From Microvirga sp. VF16 (GTDB lineage Bacteria; Pseudomonadota; Alphaproteobacteria; Rhizobiales; Beijerinckiaceae): DNA of 64,000 nucleotides. Below the pieces are notes generated by a model. That model worked only from the letters and a program-made list of their open reading frames with translations. It did not search any database and was not told the DNA's origin. Below, piece by piece: positions 36,532-44,135 of this stretch. Within the stretch, counting starts at the first letter, position 1. Each line of letters starts with the position of its first letter. The DNA lies in NCBI RefSeq assembly GCF_016864375.1, contig NZ_CP069355.1, positions 496,001 to 560,000 on the forward strand, in the 5' to 3' direction. The position numbers and the translations under genes were made by a program.

Positions 36532-36560
36532 TTGCTACTCTGCCTAGGCAGCGAAAGCAA
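36532..36560. promoter_or_regulatory. Candidate MarR operator
   Basis: TTGC at 36532 and GCAA at 36557 frame the perfect 10-bp palindrome TGCCTAGGCA (36541-36550), giving an extended imperfect inverted repeat of 29 bases just upstream of the marR start. MarR proteins typically bind such inverted repeats over their own promoters. Binding is inferred. Confidence 0.5.
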
Positions 36561-36600
36561 CAGTATCACGACACGCTCTTGTCAATTCCTCATGATGCTT

Positions 36601-36621
36601 GGGGCCGATCCGCTCGGCCCC
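36601..36621. terminator. GC-rich hairpin
   Basis: GGGGCCGA pairs perfectly with TCGGCCCC across a five-base loop, followed by CCGTTTCC. It looks like a terminator stem but lacks a convincing T-run, and no gene obviously ends here. Confidence 0.35.
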
Positions 36622-37162
36622 CGTTTCCACAACATTACTTTGAGGGACGGCCACCCTGCTACGCTACTTCGCTAGCGTCAGGCCCATTCACCGCCCCTGC
36701 AGCGCGGGTATGCCTGTCATATGAAACCATGTGAAGCCTTTCATGCGCAGTGACGGCCTGCCTGCGTTCAGGTTCACATGTGCGGAGATCCGGACCTATG
36801 GCCCCAGCGTCTCTATCATGAGGGAAGTGAAGCTGAAGCTATAGCAGATTGAGTTGCCAGGAGACGCCGTATCGATCGTTGACCCATACGAATTGCCGAC
36901 TGAATCCATAGTCTCCCATTGGCATGACGACTGTTCCCCCTCGGCCAACCCCGAGGAGAGGTGAGAGATCTGATCCTCCGTGGCGCATTCGACGAAAAGG
37001 GAAAAAGCGGGCGTGAAGCTAAAATCGTGCTTCATAACGCTGTCGGTGCATAAAACGGTTTTGGCCCGCGATTGGCAACCATTCGCACCGCTGAAGGAAA
37101 CCGCGCGACCATAGCGGGACGTGGTCACAAGCGTTCAGTCTGCCGAACAGAGTCGGTCAGGG
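36622..37162. other. Intergenic region, no gene recognised
   Basis: About 540 bases between marR and the small membrane protein gene. A 110-codon minus-strand frame (37128-36796) is open but has no recognisable features. No repeat or RNA gene stood out. Confidence 0.4.
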
Positions 37163-37339
37163 TCAAGGAATCGGATTATGGGGCCCTTGCGAAATCACCA
37201 TGAAGATGGCGGAGAGCACGGCGGCCAACATCAACCCGCCCAGCACCAGCGTGCCCGTGGGGATGTGCCGGCTCTTCCAGGATAAGCGCCCGGCTTCCTT
37301 GTGCTCTGCCCGGCGTGGGTCTGGCTTTCTCTCGGCCAT
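37163..37339 (-). CDS. Small single-pass membrane protein
   Basis: A 58-residue hypothetical protein with a charged N-terminus (MAERKPDPRRAEHKEAGRL) and one hydrophobic segment (TLVLGGLMLAAVLSAIFMVI) near the C-terminus. The ATG at 37339 has GGAGG six bases upstream. Function unknown; such proteins are common in rhizobial genomes. Reading into the membrane with N-in orientation is likely from the positive charges. Confidence 0.6.
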   Translation of the reverse strand: MAERKPDPRRAEHKEAGRLSWKSRHIPTGTLVLGGLMLAAVLSAIFMVISQGPHNPIP

Positions 37340-37440
37340 GGTTGCCTCCATCCTGCCGGATAGGTCCCACTTTGCAATCACAACTGCCAGCACTAGGCTT
37401 TGTTGCGACAGGAGCGGCTTGGACACAGGAACCCTATCCA

Positions 37441-37671
37441 TTGATCAAAGGCGGAGTTGAGCTGAGCTACCGATGTCCTGCCTGTGGTTCGACCCGGGCC
37501 GTCGTGGCCCGGAAGCCTCAGGACGGCTCGATCGTCCGTTGCGTTGACTGCAATCAGGCGCTTGGCTGCCTCAGTGACATCCGGCGGGAGCTTGCGGCCA
37601 AGGCCCGAGAAGACGCCGGCGCTCTCGCCAAGCGGATCTACCGGCAAGGCAGAGGCGACAAGCACTCCTGA
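37441..37671 (+). CDS. Small zinc-ribbon protein
   Basis: About 76 residues with two CxxC pairs, YRCPACGS and VRCVDCNQ, 18 residues apart, indicating a zinc ribbon, followed by a basic helical tail (DIRRELAAKAREDAGALAKRIYRQG). The start is unsure: the TTG at 37441 is one choice and there is no clear ATG. Function unknown. Confidence 0.5.
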   Translation: MIKGGVELSYRCPACGSTRAVVARKPQDGSIVRCVDCNQALGCLSDIRRELAAKAREDAGALAKRIYRQGRGDKHS

Positions 37672-37792
37672 TCCGCCGACTTGGCGTTCCCGGACAGGAA
37701 ACAAGAGAGCGAGCGCTGTTTGATCCCTGCGCTGGACAGGGGCAGGCGCTGGGGCCGAGGTGGGTTGAGCGAGCGATCCAAGCCCCGGCGCG

Positions 37793-38035
37793 TTATTTGT
37801 CACCGCTGGAAAGCTGACACTCGCCCTTCATGTGGCGCGCGATGGCTGTCATTGCGTCATGGAGAGACGGGAAGTTGGCCGTCCCTAGTCCGGACAGCCC
37901 GGAACTGCCGTTTGCATCGATGACGAACAGCGATGGAGAGACCTCGGTAATTATCCCGAGAGGCCGCCCAAGTCGATCGCTCAACATCCAGGTCGCTGCT
38001 GGTTTGAGCTCGGCCAGTGTCACCACCACATCCAT
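37793..38035 (-). CDS. Conserved-looking hypothetical protein
   Basis: An 80-residue protein starting MDVVVTLAELKPAATWML with GGAGA seven bases upstream of the ATG at 38035. It contains GRPLGIITEVSPSLFVIDA and a helical C-terminus (LHDAMTAIARHMKGECQL). I do not recognise a family. It is short but has codon use and a ribosome site consistent with a real gene. Confidence 0.55.
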   Translation of the reverse strand: MDVVVTLAELKPAATWMLSDRLGRPLGIITEVSPSLFVIDANGSSGLSGLGTANFPSLHDAMTAIARHMKGECQLSSGDK

Positions 38036-38174
38036 GGTAACTTCTCCGCTCGATGCAGAACAATGACATTTGTCTTGCGTCGAGAAGCAGGCTGTCAAGC
38101 AATGTCCCGACGGGGGTCATGGGATCCCCTCCGTGAAGGCAAGCCACCTCGTGCTGGATAAGCTTCGAGGGACC

Positions 38175-38448
38175 ATGACAGGGGCTGGAGCAGTCGAGAT
38201 GATGAAGCGGCAGACGCTCGCAGGCCAAGACATCTATGTGCCGGTGCAGCGGCGGCAAACGCTTGATCCCAGGAAAGTTGAAGCCGTTGCAGAGAGCATC
38301 ATGGAGAAGGGACAGGACGTCCCCCATTCTTGTGCGGCCTGATGGCAAGCGCTTTGTTCTGGTCGAGGGCCTGCATCGACTGGAGGCCCGCAAGGCACTC
38401 GGTGAGACAACCATCCCTGCCTACTTGGTTCAGGCGCGGAAGCATTGA
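38175..38448 (+). pseudogene. ParB/Srx-like nuclease-domain protein, frameshifted
   Basis: The first frame gives DIYVPVQRRQTLDPRKVEAV and AESIMEKGQ; the second gives PILVRPDGKRFVLVEGLHRL and EARKALGETTIPAYLV. Together this is a ParB N-terminal (ParBc) fold, with the GxHR-like box as EGLHRLEA. The frames meet near 38322 in a run of C, one base short. The ATG at 38175 has GAGGGA upstream. At about 90 residues it lacks the HTH and dimer domains of partition ParB, so it is one of the small stand-alone ParBc proteins rather than a plasmid partition protein. Confidence 0.7.
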
Positions 38449-38842
38449 TCGGCGCTCCGTGCGGCACCGGAGCAGGGTCTTGGATGGAACTGGACAGGGT
38501 CTAGGGCAGATCGCGCTCAAACCGGGGCCGCGGGCCTTTGCGAGGGGCTCGGAGCTTCGGCCCTGAAGAGCTTGAGGGGCGACAGGAGCGGAGGGGTCGT
38601 TCACAGGGGGATGGGCTGCATCCACACTCGATCTTGCCCTTGCGCCTATCATCCCCTGAAGCACAGCCTTGTAAGGGGCATCATGCCACCCTATCGTTCC
38701 GGCATCGAGATTGGCCGACGACTGAGCTGCTGCGCTTGACCGTGCACCTGCACGGACGACCTCACCAAGCATCGATGCTCATCAAGCCGAGGCGCTGATG
38801 CATCTCGGCCCAACCTGATCATGAACAGGGAAGGAACCCACC
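38449..38842. other. Intergenic region upstream of cold-shock gene
   Basis: About 390 bases with no supported gene. It should hold the promoter and a long 5' leader of the cold-shock gene, as is usual for csp genes, but I could not define them. Confidence 0.4.
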
Positions 38843-39052
38843 ATGGCAACCGGCACAGTGAAGTGGTACAATGAAACAAAGGGCTATGGCTTCATCCAGC
38901 CTGACACCGGCGGCAAGGACGTCTTCGTCCATGCCTCGGCCCTCGAGCGCGCCGGCCTGCGTGGTCTGGCTGACGGGCAAAAGGTCTCCTATGACGTCGA
39001 ATCTGACCGCCGCACCGGCAAGGAGTCAGCCTCAAACCTGAAGACGGCCTGA
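38843..39052 (+). CDS. Cold-shock protein (CspA family)
   Basis: A 69-residue OB-fold RNA/ssDNA chaperone. RNP1 reads KGYGFIQP (residues 13-20) and RNP2 VFVHAS (28-33); start MATGTVKWYNETKG is canonical. AAGGAAC lies upstream of the ATG. It is followed by a perfect 28-bp palindromic hairpin that probably terminates transcription. A second, damaged copy lies at 39745-40046. Confidence 0.95.
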   Translation: MATGTVKWYNETKGYGFIQPDTGGKDVFVHASALERAGLRGLADGQKVSYDVESDRRTGKESASNLKTA

Positions 39053-39081
39053 TCAAGCCCTCTGGTCACATATTTTGGGAC

Positions 39082-39109
39082 AGAGGCCGCCTCAGCTGAG
39101 GCGGCCTCT
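39082..39109 (+). terminator. Perfect 28-bp palindromic hairpin after csp
   Basis: AGAGGCCGCCTCAG and its exact complement abut, giving a 14-bp GC-rich stem 30 bases after the csp stop codon. GCGCTTTGC follows. It is a strong candidate intrinsic terminator, although the T-run is short. Confidence 0.7.
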
Positions 39110-39164
39110 GCGCTTTGCACCTGCCGGATCCTGGCGCGTTGAGCCACAGAAAGGAATACGAACA

Positions 39165-39392
39165 GTGGCTCACAAGAAGTCAAAGTCCGTTGAGAGCGCC
39201 TATGCCCTCTTCGACATCCTCTACGAGGATGGCTCCCGCAGCTCGAACCGGCGTGTCCCACGCTCTCTTCTGGGCGGGCTCGACGGCGATGAACCGGCCA
39301 GGAGAGCCATCGAGGAGCAGGACAATGCCATCGCCGGGAAACTCGGTCGTCCCCGCATTCCGATCAAGAAAATCACGCGCTCACCATTCTAA
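39165..39392 (+). CDS. Hypothetical protein downstream of csp
   Basis: A 75-residue basic protein starting at a GTG (39165) with AAAGGAA upstream: VAHKKSKSVESAYALFDILY, then SSNRRVPRSLLGGLDGDEPA and RAIEEQDNAIAGKLGRPRIPIKKI. No family recognised; small proteins of this type follow csp genes in Methylobacteriaceae, as far as I recall. Possibly a nucleic-acid-associated protein given the charge. Confidence 0.6.
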   Translation: MAHKKSKSVESAYALFDILYEDGSRSSNRRVPRSLLGGLDGDEPARRAIEEQDNAIAGKLGRPRIPIKKITRSPF

Positions 39393-39744
39393 CGTAAAGC
39401 GGCCTGCCGCACGGCAATTCCTGCCCGTGATCAAAGTTCTTTCTGATGAGATTGGCTGATTTCGGACTTCCATCGGAAAGTCTCCTGGCGGCATGTGGAA
39501 GCAAATCGTTCTGGGGCACCCTATTCATTCACCGTTGCGAAGCGACTCTCTTGTAAAACTCAGATTGTGCCTTATATTCCTACTATTGACATTTGGCCGG
39601 ACAATCGGGCCGTTTCGCTGGTGGCTTTGCCAGACGCATGTTCAGACGCTCTCTCCAAAACATCGACGAACCGGGTTGAGGTCGCGCTTGCGCGCCTCTG
39701 CCCACGTGCATCCACAGCAACCGCGAAAGGTTACCCCCACGATC
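39393..39744. other. Intergenic region, no gene recognised
   Basis: About 350 bases. Two short plus-strand frames overlap here in different frames without motifs. It probably contains the leader of the second cold-shock gene. Confidence 0.4.
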
Positions 39745-40046
39745 ATGGGCATTGAAAGTTCTACAACGACATGAAGGGCTTCGGCTTCATCCAGCCGAAC
39801 GATGGCAGCAAGGACGTGTTCGTCCACGCTACCGCCCTCAAGCGCGCCGGCGTCAGCGGTCTGGTCAAAGGCCAGAAGGTTTCCTTCGACACGGCCGAGG
39901 ATCGCCGCAGCGGCAAAGTCGCCGTCAACAACATCCAACGAGCCGCCAGCGGCCTCCTATCCTCCTGTTCAAGGCGAGCCGCGATTGCACCCGCCACTGG
40001 CATGGTGCGGTTTCATGGGAAATTCATGTTTTGGACGTTCCACTAA
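39745..40046 (+). pseudogene. Cold-shock protein, frameshifted at codon 4
   Basis: The ATG at 39745 reads ATGGGCATTGAAAAGTTC-like sequence with one base missing before KFYND. From the next in-frame ATG (39771) the protein continues MKGFGFIQPNDGSKDVFVHATALKRAG, matching the RNP motifs. The C-terminal tail after NNIQ extends about 25 residues beyond normal. Unless an internal start is used, which would remove the first beta strand, this copy is inactive. Confidence 0.7.
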
Positions 40047-40073
40047 AGAGCCGCGAACAAAAGGAGCCGCGAA

Positions 40074-40262
40074 GTGCCCTCCTCCCACAACGATGGGCCG
40101 AATGGAAGCGGTCACGGTGGTGGAACGATGAGCCGGGTCGTTCAGGATCGCATCGGCGAGCCGCTGCGGGTCATGCACGACGACGTCACAGAGGAGCCGG
40201 TCTCAGATCACCTCGACCTGCTGAAGCAACTGGATAAGTCGCGGTCGGACGAGAGCGCATGA
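40074..40262 (+). CDS. nepR: NepR-family anti-sigma factor
   Basis: A 62-residue protein with the NepR signature: RIGEPLRVMHDDVTEEPVSDHLDLLKQLDK forms the two helices that clamp EcfG (helix 1 about residues 24-37, helix 2 about 43-54). In the alphaproteobacterial general stress response, NepR holds EcfG until phosphorylated PhyR displaces it. I use the GTG at 40074 with AAGGAG eight bases upstream; a later ATG (40128) would drop 18 residues. It overlaps the sigma factor by ATGA. No PhyR or its kinase is in the window; the receiver protein at 35.7 kb lacks the PhyR sigma-like domain. Confidence 0.88.
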   Translation: MPSSHNDGPNGSGHGGGTMSRVVQDRIGEPLRVMHDDVTEEPVSDHLDLLKQLDKSRSDESA

Positions 40263-40798
40263 TCGGACCTCCTGACGCGAAGGCAGACATCCTCGGTGCT
40301 ATTCCGCACCTACGCGCCTTTGCGATCTCTCTGACCAGCGATGTGGATCGGGCCGATGATCTGGTCCAGGAGGCTCTCGTGCGGGGGTTAAGCCATCTCG
40401 ACTCATTCACCTCTGGCACGAACATGCAGGCATGGCTGTTCACGATCCTGCGCAACCAGTTTCATACGGTGTACCGCAAGCGGCGGCGCGAAGTCGAAGA
40501 TCCGGACGGTGCTCTGGCGAGTGGGCTCTCGATTCCTCCAGAGCAACATGGCCATCTCGATTTGCAGGATCTGCAAACCGCCCTGATGCAATTGCCGTTT
40601 GAGCAGCGCGAAGCCCTTCTGCTCGTTGGGGCCCAAGGCTTTAGCTATGAGGACGCGGCGCGCATCTGTGGCGCGCGGATCGGGACGATCAAGAGCCGGG
40701 TCAACCGCGCTCGCATGGCTCTGGCGGACCGGCTGGGAGTGGAGGACACGGGCGATCTTGGCTCTGACTGGACGACCAAGTCGGCCATCAGGAGATAG
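40259..40798 (+). CDS. ecfG: EcfG-type ECF sigma factor (ECF15)
   Basis: A 179-residue sigma factor. Region 2 runs LRAFAISLTSDVDRADDLVQEALVRGL and WLFTILRNQFHTVYRKRRRE; region 4 runs LPFEQREALLLVGAQGFSYEDAARICG and IGTIKSRVNRARMALADRL. It directs RNA polymerase to general-stress promoters. Translationally coupled to nepR. I found no good GGAAC-N16-CGTT promoter just upstream of nepR, so autoregulation is not evident. Confidence 0.92.
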   Translation: MIGPPDAKADILGAIPHLRAFAISLTSDVDRADDLVQEALVRGLSHLDSFTSGTNMQAWLFTILRNQFHTVYRKRRREVEDPDGALASGLSIPPEQHGHLDLQDLQTALMQLPFEQREALLLVGAQGFSYEDAARICGARIGTIKSRVNRARMALADRLGVEDTGDLGSDWTTKSAIRR

Positions 40799-40920
40799 AT
40801 CAGTGCCGTCCACACCAGCCATCGGCCTCTGGCGGGCGAATGTCGGTCAGCAGGGCATCGACCGCAATCCCGGCCTGCAGGCCGCTTTGATGACCTCGTA
40901 GCCGGCTTCTGCTAATCCCG

Positions 40921-41160
40921 TCACAGTGCATTGTGGATTTCAGGATCTCCAAGCCATGCCCGAGCTTCCTCTAGTCTCCGGAAGGCGTGCTCTATCTCGA
41001 TGAAAGGCTTGGGCCTTTCCTCTGGAGCCAGATCCGTCAGCAGCTCGGCTGTCCAAATGGTGTTGTGAGGGTCGCCATTGCTAATCAAGCTGGCGACAAT
41101 CACCCCATCGAGCAGGACGTCATAGCTATCAGGTGCAAGGCGAGAAAGCTTGTAGGCCAT
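40921..41160 (-). CDS. Hypothetical protein
   Basis: A 79-residue protein starting MAYKLSRLAPDSYDVLLDGVIVASL, with a beta-rich N-terminus, then EERPKPFIEIEHAFRRLEEARAWLG. AGGGCTAGG precedes the ATG at 41160. It resembles small hypothetical proteins common in Methylobacteriaceae but I cannot assign a family. It lies one base after the stop of the XRE remnant on the same strand. Confidence 0.6.
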   Translation of the reverse strand: MAYKLSRLAPDSYDVLLDGVIVASLISNGDPHNTIWTAELLTDLAPEERPKPFIEIEHAFRRLEEARAWLGDPEIHNAL

Positions 41161-41161
41161 C

Positions 41162-41398
41162 CTAGCCCTCCCCTTTGCCTTTACGGCGCACGCCTGGCCG
41201 CCCGTGGTTTAAGAACTCCACGCCGGCAGCCTCTCGAGCAGATGGCACGGCCCTAACAGTGTCCAGCCCGCTTATGAGGGTTTCTGCCTTCCGCGCCACC
41301 ATTGCTCGAATGGTGTTGGCGCTCACAGCTGACAACCTCGCCAGCGTGATTTGCTCCATGTCCACGAGCCCCCTCGCCGCTCGCGCAGCCACCCGCAG
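41162..41398 (-). pseudogene. XRE-like HTH regulator, 5' end removed
   Basis: The minus-strand frame reads AARAARGLVDMEQITLARLS, AVSANTIRAMVARKAETL and ISGLDTVRAVPSAREAAGV followed by EFLNHGRPGVRRK, the pattern of short XRE-type regulators (HTH, then AAGVEF...GxPGVR). Only the first few residues and the start codon are missing, at the junction with the IS30 fragment near 41399. Confidence 0.75.
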
Positions 41399-42422
41399 CG
41401 GCGGACTAGAGTACCGTGCAACGACCGCCCAGTGGCATGCCGAGCGATCAGCCCGGCGCCCGAAGCCGACGAAGCTTGCCCTCAACGCGACCTTGCGCAC
41501 TTATGTCGAGGAGAGATTGGCTGGCGCCGTCGTCGCTCCAAGCGGAGTTTCCATTCCCGGTCCTACTGTCGCCTGGAAGGCCCGCCGGCATGGCCAGCGG
41601 CAAGATCGGCGGTGGGCCAGAGCCTGGAGCCCGGAGCAGATTGCCCAACGCCTGCCGGTTGACTTCCCGGACGACAAGACCATGCGCATCAGTCACGAAG
41701 CGATCTATCAGGCCCTCTTCGTCCAAGGCAAAGGAGCGCTGCGCCGTGAACTCACGGCCTGCTTGCGAACAGGGCGGGTGCTGCGGGTACCGCGGGCGCG
41801 GGTCCGCAGGCGCGGCAAGAGTTTTGTCGCGCCTGAGATCATGATCAGCCAGCGTCCTGCCGAAGCGGCCGATCGGGCGGTGCCAGGGCATTGGGAAGGA
41901 GACCTTATCTTGGGCCTTGGCAGCTCGGCGATCGGCACTCTGGTCGAGCGCACCACCCGCTTTACGATGCTGCTTCATCTTCCCCGTTTGGCAGGCCACG
42001 GTGATTGGCCGCGCATCAAGAACGGGCCTGCGCTGGCTGGCCATGGGGCCGAGGCTGTGCGCGACGCAATCACGCGCACCATCGTCACCTTACCCGAAGA
42101 GCTGCGCCGATCGCTCACCTGGGATCAGGGCGCCGAGATGGCCCAGCATGCCCGTCTCAAGATTGATGCGGGCGTCCAGGTCTACGTCTGCGATCCGCAA
42201 AGCACATGGCAGCGTGGTACCAACGAGAACACGAACGGGCTGCTGCGTCAGTACTTCCCGAAAGGCACTGATCTGAGCGCGCACAGCGCCGCGGAGATTG
42301 CTGCCGTGGCGGCCGCCCTCAACGCAAGGCCGAGAAAGACGCTGGGCTGGAAAACCCCTGCAGAGGCGCTTGACGAGTGGCTGCGGCAGGTCAACAGAAT
42401 CCCTGTTGCGACGACCGTTTGA
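41399..42422 (+). pseudogene. IS30 family transposase, N-terminally truncated
   Basis: Starting in GGLEYRATTAQWHAERSARRPKP the frame continues with WSPEQIAQRLPVDFPDD, ISHEAIYQALF and the catalytic core: D in PGHWEGDLILG, D in LTWDQGAEMAQH and E in WQRGTNENTNGLLRQYFPKGTDL. The N-terminal HTH domain is missing, and the join coincides with the broken XRE gene, so one deletion probably removed both ends. The frame stays open upstream only by chance. Confidence 0.8.
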
Positions 42423-42533
42423 ATCCGTCCAAGCAGCGCGATCGCAGTATCGACTTTCTGTTCGCGAGCGGTCGCAAGAGCAGCAATGGTATTGTCGAGC
42501 AATTTCAATAAAGGACTTGATCAAGAGCTGCGA

Positions 42534-42744
42534 TTAGACAACGCCCATGATCCGGTCGCCATCGTAGGAGGTGATCGCCCCGCCTTCGGCCCGCACGATC
42601 CGCGCGGCGCAGTAGAGATAGGTCTTATAGATCTCCGCCGAGAGCGTCCAGGTGTCGTCGTGCACGAAGCTCGTCGAGCCGGACAAGTCGGCATTGAGGA
42701 TGGTCGCCCGCTCGAACTCAATGGCGTCGTTTCCGAGCCGGATG
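42534..42744 (-). pseudogene. PycC-like nucleotide cyclase, fragment
   Basis: The frame encodes DAIEFERATILNADLSGSTS, WTLSAEIYKTYLYCAARIV and RAEGGAITSYDGDRIMGVV, then a stop. These are the class III cyclase metal-binding aspartate strand (NADLSGST) and the YDGDRIM strand typical of the pyrimidine cyclases (PycC) of Pycsar defence and relatives. Most of the cyclase domain C-terminal to this is gone, as is the N-terminus, where the sequence joins a TIR-type effector fragment near 42745. Confidence 0.65.
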
Positions 42745-43143
42745 GCTTTCGGTGAGATCGTTTGTGCGCGCGACGGCGATCGCGAAGTCGCAGCTATCTA
42801 CCTGGGCCTCGAGGTCCTGTAGGTGTCGTGCGTCGCGCGGAACACGCCGTCGGTCCAGAGGGCCGGCAGGATGGCGTCGTGTGCGAAAGCCTCCTGGATC
42901 TCGCGGGCGATCGGCATCGCCTCGGCCGACGAGATGATGAAGACGCAGATCCGCTCGCGGTGGGCGCCGACCAGCGCGTTCCGCGGCATGAGCCGGCGGG
43001 CCAGCTCCTGGGCGATGGTCCGGTACATGTCGGGGTGGCGCGAGGCCAGGTTGGCGAAGTCGTGTTCCGCCGTCGCAGTCATTGCATCCAGCGGGAGCTT
43101 GGAGCGACAGGGGAAATCCATCTGGTCAACAAGCTGTTCGGTC
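42745..43143 (-). pseudogene. CNBD-TIR effector (PycTIR-like), fragment
   Basis: The N-terminal portion reads PRSKL-like residues, then ANLASRHPDMYRTIAQELARRL, the end of a cyclic-nucleotide-binding domain. It is followed by RICVFIISSAEAMPIAREIQ, HDAILPALWTDGVFRATH and, after a frameshift, LEAQVDSCDFAIAVARTNDL. That pattern belongs to TIR/TIR-like effectors fused to CNBDs, as in Pycsar. The first half of the CNBD and the C-terminal half of the TIR domain are missing. On the same strand it is followed directly by a cyclase fragment, the expected partner. Confidence 0.65.
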
Positions 43144-43191
43144 TTGCCCCTGCCAAGGCCCGTCGGTTGGGTTCATTATGCTCCGCCCCAG

Positions 43192-44034
43192 TTACTGCGA
43201 CAGCGCCTGTGTGAGATGGTCCGCGATCAGGCGCACACGCCGCGAGCGTCGGATATCCGGATGCATCACTAAAAACACCGGGCGCACCGGTGGACGGGTT
43301 TCCGCCTCCAGTGGCCTCAGGCTCTCGTGTGGGGAGGCCAAAAATTCCGGGAGAAGGGCAATTCCCAGCCCGCCCAGAGCTGCTTGCAGCATGGTGGCCA
43401 TGTCATTGGATTTTATGCTGAAGCGCCGCCCACCCACATACTCGTCAAGCCACAGTTTCTGCGGCAGGTCCGGCATGCTGTCGTCGAAGCCGATGTAGAC
43501 CTGCTCCGCCCTCGGCCGTTCGACCTCCGCAGCAAGGCCGTAGAGGCCGTAAGAGATCTCGCCAAGCGAGCGCACCACGAGGCTCGCTTCGCTCGGACGA
43601 CCGAGGCGGATCGCTATATCGGCCTCGCCGCGAACCAGATCCGCTTCCCGTCGCTCACCGACCAGTTCGAGCCCGATGCCCGGATGAGCAGCTGAAAACA
43701 GACATAAACCCGGCAGGATCAGATGACTGAGAAGCAGCGGCGGTGCCGAGATTCGGACCGTTCCGGAGAGCATGTCCACGCCGGTTGCGGCGCGGCGCAA
43801 AGCGAGCACCTCCTGCTCGACCGCCTCCGCACGGCTGAGGAGGTCTCCTCCCTCGGTCGTCAGCGTCCACCCCCGCGCCAGCCGATCGAAGAGCCGGACT
43901 TCGAGCTCGGATTCCAATTGGCTGACCCGGCGCGCCACGGTCGAATGCTCCACGCCGAGCGCGCGGGAGGCGCCTGACAGGCTGCCGCTGCGCGCAAGGG
44001 CAAGAAAATAGCGAATGTCATCCCAAAGCATCAT
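43192..44034 (-). CDS. LysR family transcriptional regulator
   Basis: A 280-residue regulator with an N-terminal winged HTH (MLWDDIRYFLALARSGSLSG, GASRALGVEHSTVARRVSQLE) and a C-terminal effector-binding domain from about residue 90. The motif WDDIRYFLALA places it near the AaeR/CrgA-type clade. It is divergent from the MDR oxidoreductase gene 102 bases away, the usual arrangement of a LysR regulator and its target. Confidence 0.92.
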   Translation of the reverse strand: MMLWDDIRYFLALARSGSLSGASRALGVEHSTVARRVSQLESELEVRLFDRLARGWTLTTEGGDLLSRAEAVEQEVLALRRAATGVDMLSGTVRISAPPLLLSHLILPGLCLFSAAHPGIGLELVGERREADLVRGEADIAIRLGRPSEASLVVRSLGEISYGLYGLAAEVERPRAEQVYIGFDDSMPDLPQKLWLDEYVGGRRFSIKSNDMATMLQAALGGLGIALLPEFLASPHESLRPLEAETRPPVRPVFLVMHPDIRRSRRVRLIADHLTQALSQ

Positions 44035-44135
44035 GGGACTCCCGTCTGATCATCCACGCACACACGCTGCCGATAAATTCCAACTTCCGATCATTCATAC
44101 GCACGGTAGGCTGCCATCGCCATAAGGGAGTGACC

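Noticed and set aside
38175..38448. ParB-like gene as evidence of a plasmid partition locus
   Set aside because: No parA, no HTH or dimerisation domain, and the gene is frameshifted; it is a stand-alone ParBc-type protein.
41175..41398. Upstream extension of the IS30 transposase to 41175
   Set aside because: This part is the antisense of the XRE-like gene and does not match the IS30 N-terminus.
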